Assembly (NCBI GenBank): GCA_003952965.2
Contig: CM025854.1
Coordinates: 17,327,067 to 17,391,066 of the forward strand
DNA length: 64,000 nt
Direction of reading: 5' to 3'
Origin: Morella rubra
Lineage: Eukaryota > Streptophyta > Magnoliopsida > Fagales > Myricaceae
This document shows, in pieces, positions 36,218-48,429 of this stretch (position 1 is the stretch's first letter; each line of letters starts with the position of its first letter). The translations under genes and the position numbers were made by a program. The notes under the pieces were generated by a model that was not told the origin of the DNA, searched no databases, and worked only from the letters and a program-made list of their open reading frames with translations.

Positions 36218-38395
36218 ATGCCAGAAGCTCCTAAAAAGGTATTAGAACGTGATAGTAGCAGCAGTAGCATTAACCTCGATGTTAAAAATATGGAGGCGTT
36301 GCAATTCATTGAAGATGTTACAGCTACTCCCGATGAAGTTCAAAAGCGGGTTCTCGCTGAAATCCTTTCTCGTAACTCCAACGTTGAGTACTTGCGGCGA
36401 CACGGCCTAAGCGGGCATATAGACTCGGAGATTTTCAAGAAGGTCGCACCGGTTGTCACCTATGAAGATTTAAAGCCAGATATTGACCGTATTGCCAATG
36501 GCGATACTTCAGCAATTCTTTGCTCCGAACCTATATCGGAGTTCTTGACTAGGTAAATCCAATGAAGTTTATAGTACTTGCTGATGTCCTCATACGGTTT
36601 ATGATTTAGCGTTGTAATCTTTGTTTGCTGTTTTGGCTCTTGATTTTTGTACGTACTGCCGTGCAGTTTCTCTATACTTTGCTTCGTTTCAGTTTAAAAC
36701 TAGTTCATATTAGAAAAGAAAAAGCCTAGCTAAAAACTGTCTTGAAACCAACTGTTTGGTTTTCTCTCACATTCAGTGGTATTCGTTTGTGTGTGTAGCT
36801 CCGGAACATCTGGCGGCGAGAGGAAACTGATGCCAACGATTGAGGAGGAGATGGAGAGAAGGTCATTGCTTTACAGTCTTCTGATGCCTGTGATGAACCA
36901 GTTCGTTCCCGGTTTGAACAAAGGCAAAGGAATGTACTTTTTGTTCATAAAGTCAGAAGCTAGGACCCCGGGAGGACTTGTTGCACGTCCAGTTTTAACC
37001 AGCTACTATAAAAGCTCTCATTTTAAGGGTAGGCCGCATGATCCTTACACCAACTATACTAGCCCAGATGAGACAATTCTTTGCCCTGATCCTTACCAGA
37101 GCATGTACTCTCAGCTGCTTTGTGGGCTCTATCAAAATACGGAAGTTCTTCGTGTTGGGGCTGTCTTCGCTTCCGGCTTCATTCGTGCCATCAAGTTTCT
37201 TGAAAACCATTGGCATCCTTTGTGCAATGATATTAGAACTGGTACCTTAGACCCCAAAATCACTGACCCATCGGTGAGACAGGCTATCAGGAAAGTTCTG
37301 CAGGAACCGAACCCCAAGCTAGCTGATTTGATAGAAGCCGAATGTTCCAAAGAATCATGGAGGGGGATCATAAATAGGTTGTGGCCTAACACTAAGTATA
37401 TAGATGTTATTGTGACTGGAACAATGTCTCAATACATTCCCACTCTGGATTTTTATAGCAACGGTCTCCCTCTTGTTTGCACCATGTATGCTTCTTCTGA
37501 GTGTTACTTTGGCCTTAATTTGAATCCTCTGAGTGAGCCAAGTGAAGTCTCCTATACACTTATTCCCACCATGTGCTATTATGAGTTTTTGCCAGTTAAC
37601 AGGAAGAACGGATTCACTGAAAAACTTGTTTCCATCAAGGAGAAGGCCAAAAACCAAGACTTGGTTGACCTTGTTGATGTTGAGCTAGGAAAAGAATATG
37701 AGCTTGTTGTAACCACTTATGCAGGTAGCAATCAACACGCTACACCGCGATCGAACCACTGATGGTTTTAATGTTGTGAGAACACTAATCAACATTTTCG
37801 TTTTGCAGGGCTTTATCGTTATTGTGTTGGAGACATACTCCGAGTGGCAGGATTCAAAAACAAGGCTCCTCAATTCAAATTTATATGCCGAAAGAATGTT
37901 GTTCTTAGTATTGATTCGGACAAAACCGACGAAGTTGAGCTTCAAAATGCAGTGAAGATTGCAGCCAACCATCTTTTGTCATTTGATGCATCACTTGCGG
38001 AATATACAAGCCACGCAGACACTTCAACCATCCCAGGGCACTATGTCTTGTACTGGGAGATCAGCGTCAGCGGCGAAACCCTAGTTCCTCCCTCTGTCTT
38101 CGAGGATTGCTGCCTCACTGTTGAGGAATCACTCAACAGTGTGTACCGCCAAGGCAGGGTTCACGACAAGTCCATTGGCCCTTTAGAGATAAAAATAGTG
38201 GAGAGTGGGACATTTGACAAGCTCATGGACTACGCTATCAGCAACGGCGCGTCGATAAATCAGTACAAAACACCCCGCTGCGTGAAATATGCTCCCATTG
38301 TCGAGCTTCTGAGCTCGAGAGTTGTTGCAAATTATTCCAGTCCTAAGTGCCCGAAATGGGTTCCGGGTCGCAAGCAATGGTGCTCTCAGAACTGA
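36218..38395 (+). CDS. GH3 indole-3-acetic acid-amido synthetase (group II)
   Basis: A cytosolic acyl-adenylate enzyme that conjugates auxin (IAA) to amino acids and so lowers free auxin. Three exons join in phase at GT-AG borders: 36218-36552, 36799-37724 and 37809-38395. They total 1848 nt, 615 residues, the usual length. The sequence follows Arabidopsis GH3.5/GH3.6 closely throughout: MPEAPK start, [14 protein letters not shown] nucleotide-binding loop across the first intron, YASSECYFG, and a C-terminal domain ending [12 protein letters not shown]. The third adenylate motif, normally YRYRVGD, reads YRYCVGD, with Cys at residue 426. This is unusual in an otherwise intact gene and may affect nucleotide binding or be a sequencing error. 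Group II membership is inferred from overall resemblance; substrate preference within the group cannot be read from the sequence. Confidence 0.93.
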
Positions 38396-38929
38396 AAAAC
38401 AAGAAGGTTAATTAGGACCTTTAAGTGTAGCTGGAGTTAAGTGGAACTAGAAAAAAGCTTTAACAAGAATATCTGCCTTGTGACCCATTAAGGGAGTATG
38501 CCTACCCATTTCGTCTCTATCATGGTACACTAGTTATTTTAACGTCTTTTGCTTTAGTAGTGTTAAGCTTTTGGTTCACGAATGTGCTTCAGCCTGACCT
38601 AGTACTTCTACCGCTGACATGTTACACTACATCAACAAATGTTTGACGGTAACTAATTAATCCACTATATGTGCGGATCGCGGAGGCCGCATATCGTTTT
38701 AAATTATTGGAAATTTTAATTTTCAGTCACTGATTCGCACCCATTTCATTTTTAGTCTCGAAGTTTTAACAATGAAAATTTTCAGTCCCTCAATTTTTCC
38801 AGGATTTCAAAAAATGGTCCTTTAGTTACTCTTCCATTAGTCTCAGTAACAGACTCCCTTCCACGGCAGCCTCAGCCTTCAGGTCATACTATTTTGCCAC
38901 GTTAGTTCTTCCATTAGTCTCACCGATTG
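38396..38929. other. GH3 3' flank and one-armed repeat debris
   Basis: After about 250 bases of presumed 3' UTR, the stretch 38700-38930 (a CAGTCACTGATTCGCACCC-type block) resembles one arm of a dispersed non-coding plant repeat. No second arm or target duplication was found. It ends where the copia fragment begins. Confidence 0.35.
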
Positions 38930-40887
38930 AAGAACTGAGGAGGGAAGTCGGTTGATTAAAAATACCGTCGTGGTAAAGGCTTCAACCCAAAAATATTTCG
39001 AACATTGGCATGAATCATCATGGTCATACCCAATTCACTTATATATAACTCTATGACGCCTCTCAACTATTCCATTCTGCTCAGGGGTGTAAGGGCAAGA
39101 GAGCTGGTAAATAATTCCAAATGTTTGCAAGTGAGTTTGAAAAAGATAATTAACAAATTCACCTCCACCATCAGTTTGAATTATTGTGATAGATCCACCA
39201 AATTGCCAAGACACATACTTCTCAAACAACAAGAACCAAATAAACCTTGTAAAGTCGTCAACAATAGCAGCATAATATATAAAGAAATTCACAGAAGTAA
39301 CAGGAGCAGGTCCCCATAAATCAATGTGAATTTTTTCAAAAGCAACGGTAGTCTTGGAAGAAGAAGACAAAAAAGGGAGCTTGGAAATCTTTCCAAGTTG
39401 ACAACTATCACATAAGGATGTTGCTTTATTTGCAGTGACTTTTGTTAAATCTGACTGGCGAAGATGTGCGACTACAGCAGCTTGAGGATGTCCAAGATGT
39501 TGGTGCCATGTTTCATCAGATGCAGCCTGAAATCTTGTGGAGAAGAGTGCCACTGAAGAAGTCCGGTCAACTGGAGACGCACGGACAGTGTATAGATTAC
39601 CTCGTTTTATCCCCTTCATCAGTACTTGGTGTGTAACCCGGTCCTTTATCATAAAATCACAATTAGAGAATTCATAATTCACTGGATAGTCAAAGGTAAG
39701 TTGTCCAATGGATAACAAATTCCTTTCTAATTTAGGGACTTAGAGAACATCGTGTAAAAGTAGTCAAGAAGAACCATTCTCAATACTAGCGTCCCCAACA
39801 TGAGTGATTTGTAAAGAAGCATCATTACCAATAAGCACATGGTCAAAACTAGTATAAGGATGAATATTTTGTAAGCTAGCTACATGAGAGGTCATATGAG
39901 TTGATGCCCCTGTATCAGAAGTCCACTCATCATTGCTAGCATTAGCATCAAAATTGAGTGCCGAGAATGCTTGAGGGAGATTATCCGACTGAATACAATG
40001 GTTGAAGCGGTGCCAACAACGTATTGTAGCGTGGCCACGCTTGCCACAAATTTGGTAGGTGATTTCTCGAGCACTATCACGTGATGATGAGGTTCTGGAA
40101 TTGGTCTGACCACCAAGCTTGGGTGCAGGTTGATTGGTTGGTGCAAAGCCTCTTCCTTTTGAGGAAAATTGACTGGAATTTTTGTAATCTTTAGACTCTG
40201 GCTTGGGAGCAGTTATTTGACCATGGAAGGCGGTGTAAGGTGCTAGTTTTGATGCATAAAAATTGATCCAAGTTTCATAGCTTTGAAGAAGTGGAACTAC
40301 TTCAACATAGGTTGCCATGGGTGGTTTAAGCATAGAAGTAGTCAAGGGCTCATAACAAACACCAAGTCCTGTGAGCAAAGAAAAAAACCTAGTTTTGTCA
40401 TTCACACCATGTCCAATAGCAGTCAAACTGTCGCAAATGCTTTTGAACTTGCGAAAGTAATCATTGAGAGACACCTTCGAGTTCTTCTTTAGATAAGTAA
40501 GCTGCTGAGTGAGTTGAAAATGCCTCTCCTGAGATGTCTGTGCATAGGCCCCCTTGAGAGCTGACCAAACTTGAGCAAACGTGTCCAGGCCAATCTTCTC
40601 CTCAGTTAATGTCCCGATGATCCATCCACGAAGAAGACAATCAACGGTCCTCCACTTTTGATATTCTGGATTTGGAACAGATTCAGTTGATCCTTCGGTT
40701 GTTGGAAGTATAGCAGAGGGTGCAGTAGAGTCTCCAAGAAGATAACCAAAAAGATCTTGACTCTCAGCTAAGGCTAGGATTTGCTCACGTCAAAGAGAGT
40801 AGTTTTCAGACTTAAGTGGAAGTGTGACAAAATTGCCGACAGTAAGATTTGAGGGAATTGAGAAATCTCACCAAACCGATATTTTGA
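38930..40887 (-). mobile_element. Ty1/copia LTR retrotransposon fragment (gag to integrase)
   Basis: A fossil on the minus strand. From high to low coordinates it shows gag of the UBN2 type (REQILALAESQDLFGYLLG, then VSLNDYFRKFKSICDSL), a CCHC-type knuckle region, a protease-like segment (WTSDTGASTHMTSH), the pre-integrase zinc domain (WHQHLGHPQ, CDSCQLGK) and the integrase core (HIDLWGPAP, DDFTRF, QTDGGGEF, PYTPEQNG), ending near 38935. Reverse transcriptase, RNase H and the 3' LTR are absent, so it is a broken 5' part with several interruptions. It abuts a region that may be its own LTR or may belong to the neighbouring pararetrovirus. Confidence 0.85.
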
Positions 40888-41279
40888 GTGGATCTGATAT
40901 TTTATAGGAATCTCAGTACAAATGTAATAGCGGTTTACATGTGACAGCTTTGAAAGACAACGGCTAAAAAAATATAAACAACCAAGATATAGTTGGTGCT
41001 AAAAGGCTAAGAAAACTAAGAAGATTAAGGAATCTTGAGTTAGTAGAAATTTGAATTCCATGAGTTTGTTCAGCTAACAAAGAGTACAGAAAGAATTACA
41101 AAATGAAAGAGGGAGAAGGTGAAGAAATCAAAACCGGAGTACAAAATTCAAAAATGCAAAGACAAGAGTACAAAAATAATTGCAAAATGAGAGAGGGAGA
41201 AGGTGAATAAAAGGTAGTTTGAGAGATTTCAAGTGTTGGGAGATCTTGAGTGTCTTCTCTTCCTTCCTTCTTCAAATTG

Positions 41280-41510
41280 AGGATTCTTCTATTTATACGA
41301 ATGTGGGAAGATTATAATGTCTTCTTTGTCCTTCGGCATCCTTAGAAACTATGGGCGATTTAGTTTTTCTTCTGAAAAAGTGTCGTCATGGGTACTTCAG
41401 TCTTTTGCTCAATGTCAGTAAGGGTACTTTACTCTTTTCTTGACTATTGATAGGGGTAGGTACTTCAATCTTCTTTTCTTCAGTGTTAGCAGGGGTAGTT
41501 CAGTCCTTTT
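41280..41510 (-). promoter_or_regulatory. Pararetrovirus-like (or copia LTR) promoter
   Basis: On the minus strand a TATAAATAG box (about 41288-41298) is preceded by a TGACG as-1-like core (41394-41398). Upstream of that are four spaced copies of a short motif, CTGAAGTACC or variants (plus-strand positions about 41401, 41434, 41459 and 41490). A pyrimidine-rich leader with an internal duplication of about 80 bases follows down to a TATCAGATCC sequence (40888-40900) that resembles the initiator-tRNA primer site TATCAGAGC. Caulimoviruses and copia elements both use that primer site, so ownership is undecided. Confidence 0.5.
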
Positions 41511-41636
41511 GCTATTCATTCATAAGCAAGATGTTAAGCTATGTAGGCATTGAGATCTGTAGGTGAGCAATTGAGTTCGTAATCGGCATATCGATCTTTG
41601 AGAATCTTCAGAGTATAGTTTTCGGTTTGAGAAATA

Positions 41637-41870
41637 ATTTTGCCAGGGGTCATTCTTTCAATCTCTTCTTCAAAGAGCTGTGAGAGTATATCTATTAATT
41701 CAGTTTCAGAAATAATTTTGCTAGGGGTAATTCTTTCAGTGTCTTCTTCAGAGAGCTGTGAGAGTATATCTATTAATTCAGTTTCAGAAATAATTTTGCC
41801 AAGGGTGATTCTTTCAGTGTCTTCTTCAGAGAGCTGTGAGAGTATATCAATTCATTAATTTTTTTTTTTT
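41637..41870 (-). repeat. Three tandem 78-bp units, coding-like on the minus strand
   Basis: Units start at about 41637, 41715 and 41793 with a period of exactly 78 bases (26 codons). On the minus strand each reads as ILSQLSEEDTERITPSK followed by IISETELID, an acidic, strongly protein-like unit. It sits in the tail of the pararetrovirus coding region, after a segment reading CESHPQFLAQRSQLQAKLAT. A T run at 41855-41882 precedes it. The plus-strand frame over the same bases is an antisense shadow. Confidence 0.7.
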
Positions 41871-42334
41871 TTTTTTTTTTTTGTAATCTGCTCTGGATTT
41901 TGTTGTTGCCAGTTTTGCTTGGAGTTGGCTTCTTTGTGCAAGAAATTGAGGATGAGATTCACACATTATTTTTCCTTTGACATAAAATCTATGAATAATA
42001 TGATCGTGAGAGAAAGTATTCTACCATTTAATGTAAAATCTTTGGCTTAATATTTTATGGTTAATTTGGGAGAGGTAAAAATGAATTTTCAACTTAAAAT
42101 CCATGGGAGGAGATTAAATTGGATATTGAATCTAAGGAAAAGTGGGATATTTTTGAATTCATGATTTTTTGTGGATGGATAATTTTTTTTCGGAGTGTCA
42201 TATGAGAAAGAAGCCTACTAGTCAGATGCATTTTTTAAGGATGACGAAAAGAGAAGGGAGACAATCCATGCGTCAATATAATCATAATAAGATATACATT
42301 TTACATTTTTAAAAGATACTGTCAGGGCTTGAAG

Positions 42335-43551
42335 TGTAACGCCCCGGGCCCAAACTCCATACAGATAGATTTTCATATAAAATAAGGTTTTTTCACCATG
42401 ACTAATCATTTATCTAGGCCCCAATATTTCAAAACTAATTTGTACAACCTCAGCAAAATATTCATAAACCATAAAAAGCCCACAAATATCAATCCGAGCC
42501 CTTAAATTTACATTAGATATCCGATATTTCCAACATCGATGAAGATCTGCCAAAAGAATTACAATAATGATTTCTCCAAAATTAATCTCCAAAAGTACTC
42601 TTGCAAAACACGCCTTTGAAGCAAAAATCTATCTGAAGCTCATTGAACTCTTCTAATTCTGCAAACTCTGAAAAATATGAGAATAAGTGGTGAGTTACGA
42701 CTAACTCAGTAAGTAGCAAGTCAATGGAGGTTGGAGAAAAGACAATTTTCTTACAATAACTGAAATCTAAAATAAAACACCATGTGTCATATCAAAACCA
42801 AAATACAAGTTTGTAACAAAAATATTCAAGGCCACACAATATAGGAAAATCATCAATGGTTACACAGACTTCCAGGCCACAAAGACCTCCAAATACCACG
42901 AGAGATATCAAATTGGCCGCACAGACCACAAGGATAAATTGGCCACACAGACCACAGAGATATATCACCAACGCAAGGATAATTTTCAAAGTATGCTCAC
43001 CAAAACAAGTTATAAATATTTCAATTGAGTTTCACGAAATCTCGACAATCACCTTTTACCCAAAATTTGTTCAATTCCCCAAATATTACATCAAAACCAT
43101 ATAAAATACGGTCCACGTTTAAAAATCTCATTGAAGAACCACTTACCTCAAACGCTTAACTAATCTTTAAATTTTTCCAATAATAGTCGAACAATCTCTC
43201 GGAACCTAGTAGCACCACTCAATCCAAATTTTGGTCTCCAATATATATTCTCTGTAACCATTTATTAATCTCAATCTCTTCAACTTTTAAAATTCAAACA
43301 TATCTTCATCCATCACTTTTAAAATTCAAATAAGATCCTTATCCATATCTTTCAAATTCAAACATAAAAGTAATCTTTATCCATATCTTAACCTTTAAAT
43401 TCAAATATAGATCACATCTCCATCTCAGCACCTTTAAATTCAAAAATACGATTCAACTTCTATCCAAAAATCAAAAATAGGATTAAGCCCTATCTCTTCG
43501 TTTAAAATTTAAATTACTCACTTAACACCTTTTTCGGGACGGGGTATTACA
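42335..43551. mobile_element. Solo LTR (probably Ty3/gypsy), 5-bp target duplication
   Basis: 1217 bp beginning TGTAACGCCCCGGGCCC and ending GGGACGGGGTATTACA. The end motif is a familiar plant LTR type with TG...CA termini. The same 5 bases, TGAAG, flank it (42330-42334 and 43552-43556), so it is a clean solo LTR left by recombination between two LTRs of one element. The last 250 bases hold several imperfect copies of a CTTTAAATTCAAA-type unit. It lies inside the pararetrovirus fossil. Confidence 0.85.
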
Positions 43552-43590
43552 TGAAGGGTCTATGGTTGTCCCCATCCTTTTGAAAGTAAT

Positions 43591-43749
43591 TACATAGCGT
43601 TTGACAAACCAAAATTTTAACCTCTAAAATTGTATCATCATTACAATTCTTTCTCACTCTTCACTTTTTCACAACTTTTTCATTCTCTCTCTTCACCTTT
43701 TTACCAACTCCTAAAGTTTTACTAAAATTTTGTTTCCAAACACCATGTA
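43591..43749. mobile_element. Small MITE between the solo LTR and the hAT element
   Basis: 159 bp with inverted ends TACATAGCGTTTGACAAACC and, read inward from the right, TACATGGTGTTTGGAAACAA. Both continue into an AAAATTTTA block. The terminal GTTTGG-type motif is common in small plant MITEs. The target duplication is too short or ambiguous to assign a superfamily. Confidence 0.65.
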
Positions 43750-43803
43750 TTCTTTTGAGTTAAAATTTTGAAAATCTATTTCTTATAGAATCATATCTAC
43801 AAG

Positions 43804-46800
43804 TAAGGGAGAGCATTTCTTCCAGTTTAAACCTAAACATCCGGTTCCAGTGTTTCGGTACCGGTTCCGACCACTTCTAGTATCGGAACCGGATTTAGTT
43901 ATTGAGGAAATACGGAACCGGAACCGAAAATTCCGACAGAAACGCAGAATTTCCGGTTCCAGTATATATATTTTTAAAAGAAAATCTAGGGCTCAAACGG
44001 TGTCGTTTTGAGCCCTGTTTAAAAAAAAAAAAAAAGAACTAAGTTGAACGAAATTAGGTCATTTCGTTCCAAGTCTTGGAGTCCAACCCGTGAGCCATAG
44101 AGCCAGCAGCCGTCACCCCCACGCACGAGCCCCCTCTCTGGTCTCCCTATCGTGACTCACCCCCCACCCTTCGGCCTCCAGGCCCTCCCTGCTGCTGCAG
44201 TTCCTTTCTCCCTCAACCGTGATCTGTTTCTCTCTCCCTCTCTCCCTCGTCGTCGTATCTTAGGCCAATCTCTAGCTGTGCTCACTGCTCATTTCCTCAC
44301 TCCCTGCCGCAGCTTTGACTCTCATCAGTGACCATCAGCTCTCTCTCACGAAGGTTGAAGCCTCAACCTCTATAATCTATTTACTATTTTATTTAAATGT
44401 TGTATTGTTAACTTCTTTAGTGTTAAACTTATTAGGTTTTGTTAATTTGATTTGGGGATATGAAATTTTTGATGGGCAGATTCGGTGATTGGCAGATTCA
44501 GTGATAAGCATACACAACAAGGTATGATTATTTTGTCTAACCTAGGCTGCTATTTGGGAATTAGATGATAAAACTTGTGAAGATTGATGGCTGTAGTGTA
44601 TTTTTTAGGTGTGCCGTGTGTATCATGTTGTAATTGTTTTTTTTTCAAGTTGAAGATACGTGTCATGCCACATAAAAAAATTCATATTGAAAAACAAATA
44701 TGTATGTATTTGTGTGTATATATATATTTCACTTCATGATATAATTTGGTACTGACAATATTAAATGCAATTATGCAAAATAATAGATGTCGAGATTTGA
44801 TATCCTAATGGTTGTAGTGTCTTTTAAAAAATGTATAGTCATTTTAAATTATAATTAGGTAATGTCCAAAGAAATAAAATAGCTCTACTCATATCAAGAA
44901 GACTTCAATATTTTCATATTTCAGTTATATGTATGCTTAGAATTGTTGATGCATGATGCTTAGATGATTTATGAACATAGCTGTTTAATTTAGGTTGTGA
45001 ACATAGTTAGAGTTAGATAGATCGAGTCATTTTGCAATTAATTTTTGTTACTAGTTATCAAATGAAGTTAATGAATTGAAAATCAAATGTGTTTTATGTC
45101 AGATGGATTCTGTTAGTTATACACCTACTACAAATATAGGGTCTTGCCCCAGTACCAGTGGTCCATCTGACCCAATTGATGAGTGTGTTAGTGCTCCTCA
45201 TTCTCCTGGAGATGAGGGTCCTATTAATCAGCCAGAAGAAGATCAACCTAGTAAAAAGAGAAAAATGCTCGCAAGAGTTTTGTGTGGATCATTTCACTAA
45301 GATTTTACCAGTTGTTAGACCTGAACACCCTGAGGCCAAGTGTCATCATTGTAAGGCCAAGGTTGGGTGCCATCTTGATCACCATGGGACTTCGGGTATG
45401 AGAAGTCATCTCAAACGTTGCTTGCCATATTTGAAGCAACAAAACCTATTAGATAAGTCTCAATCTAGGTTGACAATGGATGCTTCGAAAGCAAAAGGGA
45501 ATGAGTCGGGGGTTTTGAAGTTGGAAATTATAGTGAAAAGGAGGTTAGGAGGTGGATTGCTGAATTTTTTATCATGGATGAGATGCCTTTTAGAACTGTG
45601 CAAAGGATGGGTTTAGGAAAATGATTACTAGACTTGAGCCCCACTTTAAGATGCCTTCTAGATATACGATCATGAGGATTGTATGGAGTTGTATATAGAG
45701 GAGAGGGATAAATTGAAAGATGCAATTGTGAGGGAAAGCCCTAGAGTGTGTTTTACCACTGATACATGGACATCAGTTCAAAATGTGAATTACATGTGCG
45801 TGACAGCCCACTTTATTGATAGGAGTTGGTGTTTACAGAAGATAATTCTTTACTTTCGCCGTATAACTGATCATAAAGGGGCAACTATTTGGAAAGAGAT
45901 AGAGACATGTATGAATGGTTGGAGGATTGAGAAAATCCTCACAATCACGGTTGATAATGCAACCTCCAATGATACTGCAATTGAACAACTGAAAAGAAGG
46001 CATACAGGACTAGGGGCACAAGTTGTTTGCAATCATGATTTTATTCATATGCGGTGTTCTGCACATATTTTGAATCTTATTGTTCAGGAGGGATTGAAGG
46101 AGTTGGATGATTCCGTTACAAAGATACGGAATATTATTAAGTATGTGAAATCTAGTCCTCAAAGGCTTGTTGGGTTCAAGAAGGTTGCTGAAAGAATGTT
46201 ATCTGAAAGTAATTTCTTGCAAATGGATGTTCCCACTTGTTGGAACTTGACCTATATTATGTTAGAAAGGGCTGAAAAATTTGGGGGGTTTTTGAGGATA
46301 TGTTGGATGGAGATGGGAACTTAGTGATGTTTTTGAATGAAGATGGTCATGGGAGGAAGGGATTGGGAAACCTACATTTGAGGATTGGGAGCACATTCGC
46401 AGTTTGTTCGATTTTTTAAAGTGTTTTATGAGGTCACCCTACGCATATCGGGGTCAGAATATGTAACTTCAAATGCATTTTTTAAGGAGTTGGCAAAAAT
46501 TAAATTGCATTTGGAGACCTTTACCACATGTTCTGATATTTTGCTTCGTGACATGGCTAAACGGATGCAAAGCAAGTATGATAAGTATTGGGGGGATTTG
46601 AGGAAGGTGAATAGACTTTTATTTGTAGCTTCGGTATTGGATCCTCGCTTTAAACTCATCACTTTAGAGTATTGGGCTATCAATAACTTTGGGAGGGAGA
46701 AGGGCATGGATTTCACTGCCATGGTGCGAGAAACTCTAGAAACATTATTTGAGCAGTATAATGGTGGTCCTGGTGGAGGTAGCATAACCCAATCAGCGCA

Positions 46801-47933
46801 AGTAGTGGAAGTCAAAGTTCTATAAGTGTGGATGAAATGAGCATTGAGCAAAGACTATGGGGAGGTCTTAGTAATTATCGACAGTCTCAAAACTTGCTAG
46901 ACAGTAAGTCTGAGGTTGATAGATACTTGATTGAAGATGTGGAACCCAAGGTGCCGGGTTTTGATATTTTATTGTGGTGGAAGGTGAATTCTCAGAAGTT
47001 TCAGATTCTTTCTCGTATTGCGAAGGATGTGTTGGCTATCCCAATCACTACTGTGCCATCTGAGTCCGCTTTTAGCACTTCCGGTCGAGTGTTGGATTGT
47101 TTTCTCTCTTCTTGGCCTTGTACCGTGGAGGGCCTTGATATGTGCACAAAATTGGTTGCATGCTCCTTGGAGCCTTGAGTTACTTGTACTGATTATTTGG
47201 TTGTTAATTGTAGTGTGGAGAAGCTTGGAATGTTGGATGAACTATGAAGTTTGGGATTTTAAATTTGGATGAGATGAACATTGTAATTTTAATTTAGAGT
47301 TTGCCTCTTTGAATTTGGATTATTTGATGAATGTTTACTTGTTTAGTTATTTGTATGGTTAATTGTTTGTTTAGTTGTTTTTTTGTAATTTGAATTTAGA
47401 GTTTATTTTGTTTTGGAATTTAGTTGTTTAGCTGTAATTTTAATGAGGAGTTTATTTTGCTTTTGGAGTTGGACGGCAGTGCACTGGGTCTTCAATTGGT
47501 CTTCACTTGAATTGGAGTTGGATGGCTGTGTCTTATTTTGGCATTGGCATTTTGGTCTTCAAATTGACAATTTGGTCTTCACTCTTCAATTGGACGATTG
47601 AGTCTTCACTCTTCATTGGACGTTTATTTTTATTTTGGCATTTGGGTGATGGGTCTTTAATTTGGAATTGGATGCCATATTGCATTTGGGTCTTCAAGAA
47701 AGAACTTAAAAATATAACAACTTGAAACTAGGACTTTTACTAAATAAAAACTACATACTGTAAAACTGCAGCAATTTTGGACGGAATAATGTAAAATTGT
47801 GTTTTTGGGCCAATGGGCCCAAACTAAGATAAGGAACGGGAATTTCCGATTTCCAGAATACAAAATACAATTCCGGTAGGTACCGGAACCGGAATGGCCA
47901 TTCCGGTTCCGTCCGTTCCGGTGCCCACCCTTA
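43804..47933 (+). mobile_element. hAT (Ac-like) DNA transposon with intact 8-bp target duplication
   Basis: A 4130-bp element bounded by TAAGGG at the left and TAAGGGTGGGCACCGG inward from the right. It is flanked by the 8-bp repeat TCTACAAG (43796-43803 and 47934-47941). The subterminal regions at both ends (43840-43970 and 47830-47925) hold many CCGGTTCC / GGAACCGG motifs, the likely transposase-binding sites. A leader of about 1.1 kb contains a possible intron ending at the CAG before the ATG at 45103. The encoded transposase is interrupted, so the copy is structurally complete but not autonomous. Confidence 0.9.
45103..47178 (+). pseudogene. hAT transposase (zf-BED, RICESLEEPER-like), frameshifted
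   Basis: The transposase that would cut and paste the hAT element. From the N-terminus it shows a Ser/Pro-rich start (MDSVSYTPT at 45103), a BED zinc finger (KCHHCKAKVG...H...H), the RNase H-like core (CFTTDTWTS, then ITVDNATSND and MRCSAHILNLIVQEGL), a DUF4413-like segment (DKYWGDLRKVNRLLFVASVL) and the C-terminal hAT dimerisation domain (VLAIPITTVPSESAFSTSGR). Frameshifts fall near 45265-45290, 45615-45680, 46290-46385 and 46820, with altered spacing after GRVLD near 47095. At least four breaks make it a pseudogene, although every domain is still readable. Confidence 0.85.
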
Positions 47934-48429
47934 TCTACAAGGAGTATTTCCAAATTTAATTGATTTTGTTTCATATGAGATGTATTGGTAGAAATCTTGG
48001 GTGAATGCAAAATTTTAGAGAATATAATTACAATTAGGACGTCATTTGAGGTGCAGTGTGATTTGGAGTTTTGAGAGTATGATATGGGTCTTCAACAAAG
48101 GCTACATATCTTATGTGATCTTTTATGAGTAGATTGTTAGTGTTTTTGGAAAAGATGAGAAGAGAAGAGATTTCCGTTGTTGAGTGGGTCATTTGGTTGA
48201 AAATCGTGTTCATGGGAATAGGCCTAAGGCTCCAAGTGAAGGGATAGATGTAGAAGCAAGAGGAGGGAACGATCCTAAAACGAAAAAGGTGTTGAATGTC
48301 GGTGTTTAGGGTATAAGAGAAGAAGGGAGAGTTCTAGTGAGAGAAGAAGGAGGGAGACTAGAAGGTTCTGCTGAGGAGAAGGCATTACCAAGAGGAAATC
48401 TTCATAAATAAGTTTTTTAGAATTCGGTG

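Noticed and set aside
36995-37657. Antisense frames across GH3 exon 2
   Set aside because: They are shadows of a strongly conserved coding exon.
41640-41858. Plus-strand frame with a 26-residue repeat
   Set aside because: The opposite strand gives a more protein-like, charged repeat in the orientation of the pararetrovirus, so the plus frame is an antisense reading.
41640-41870. CRISPR-like regular repeats
   Set aside because: The 78-bp units are directly adjacent with no spacers, in a plant genome. It is a tandem duplication.
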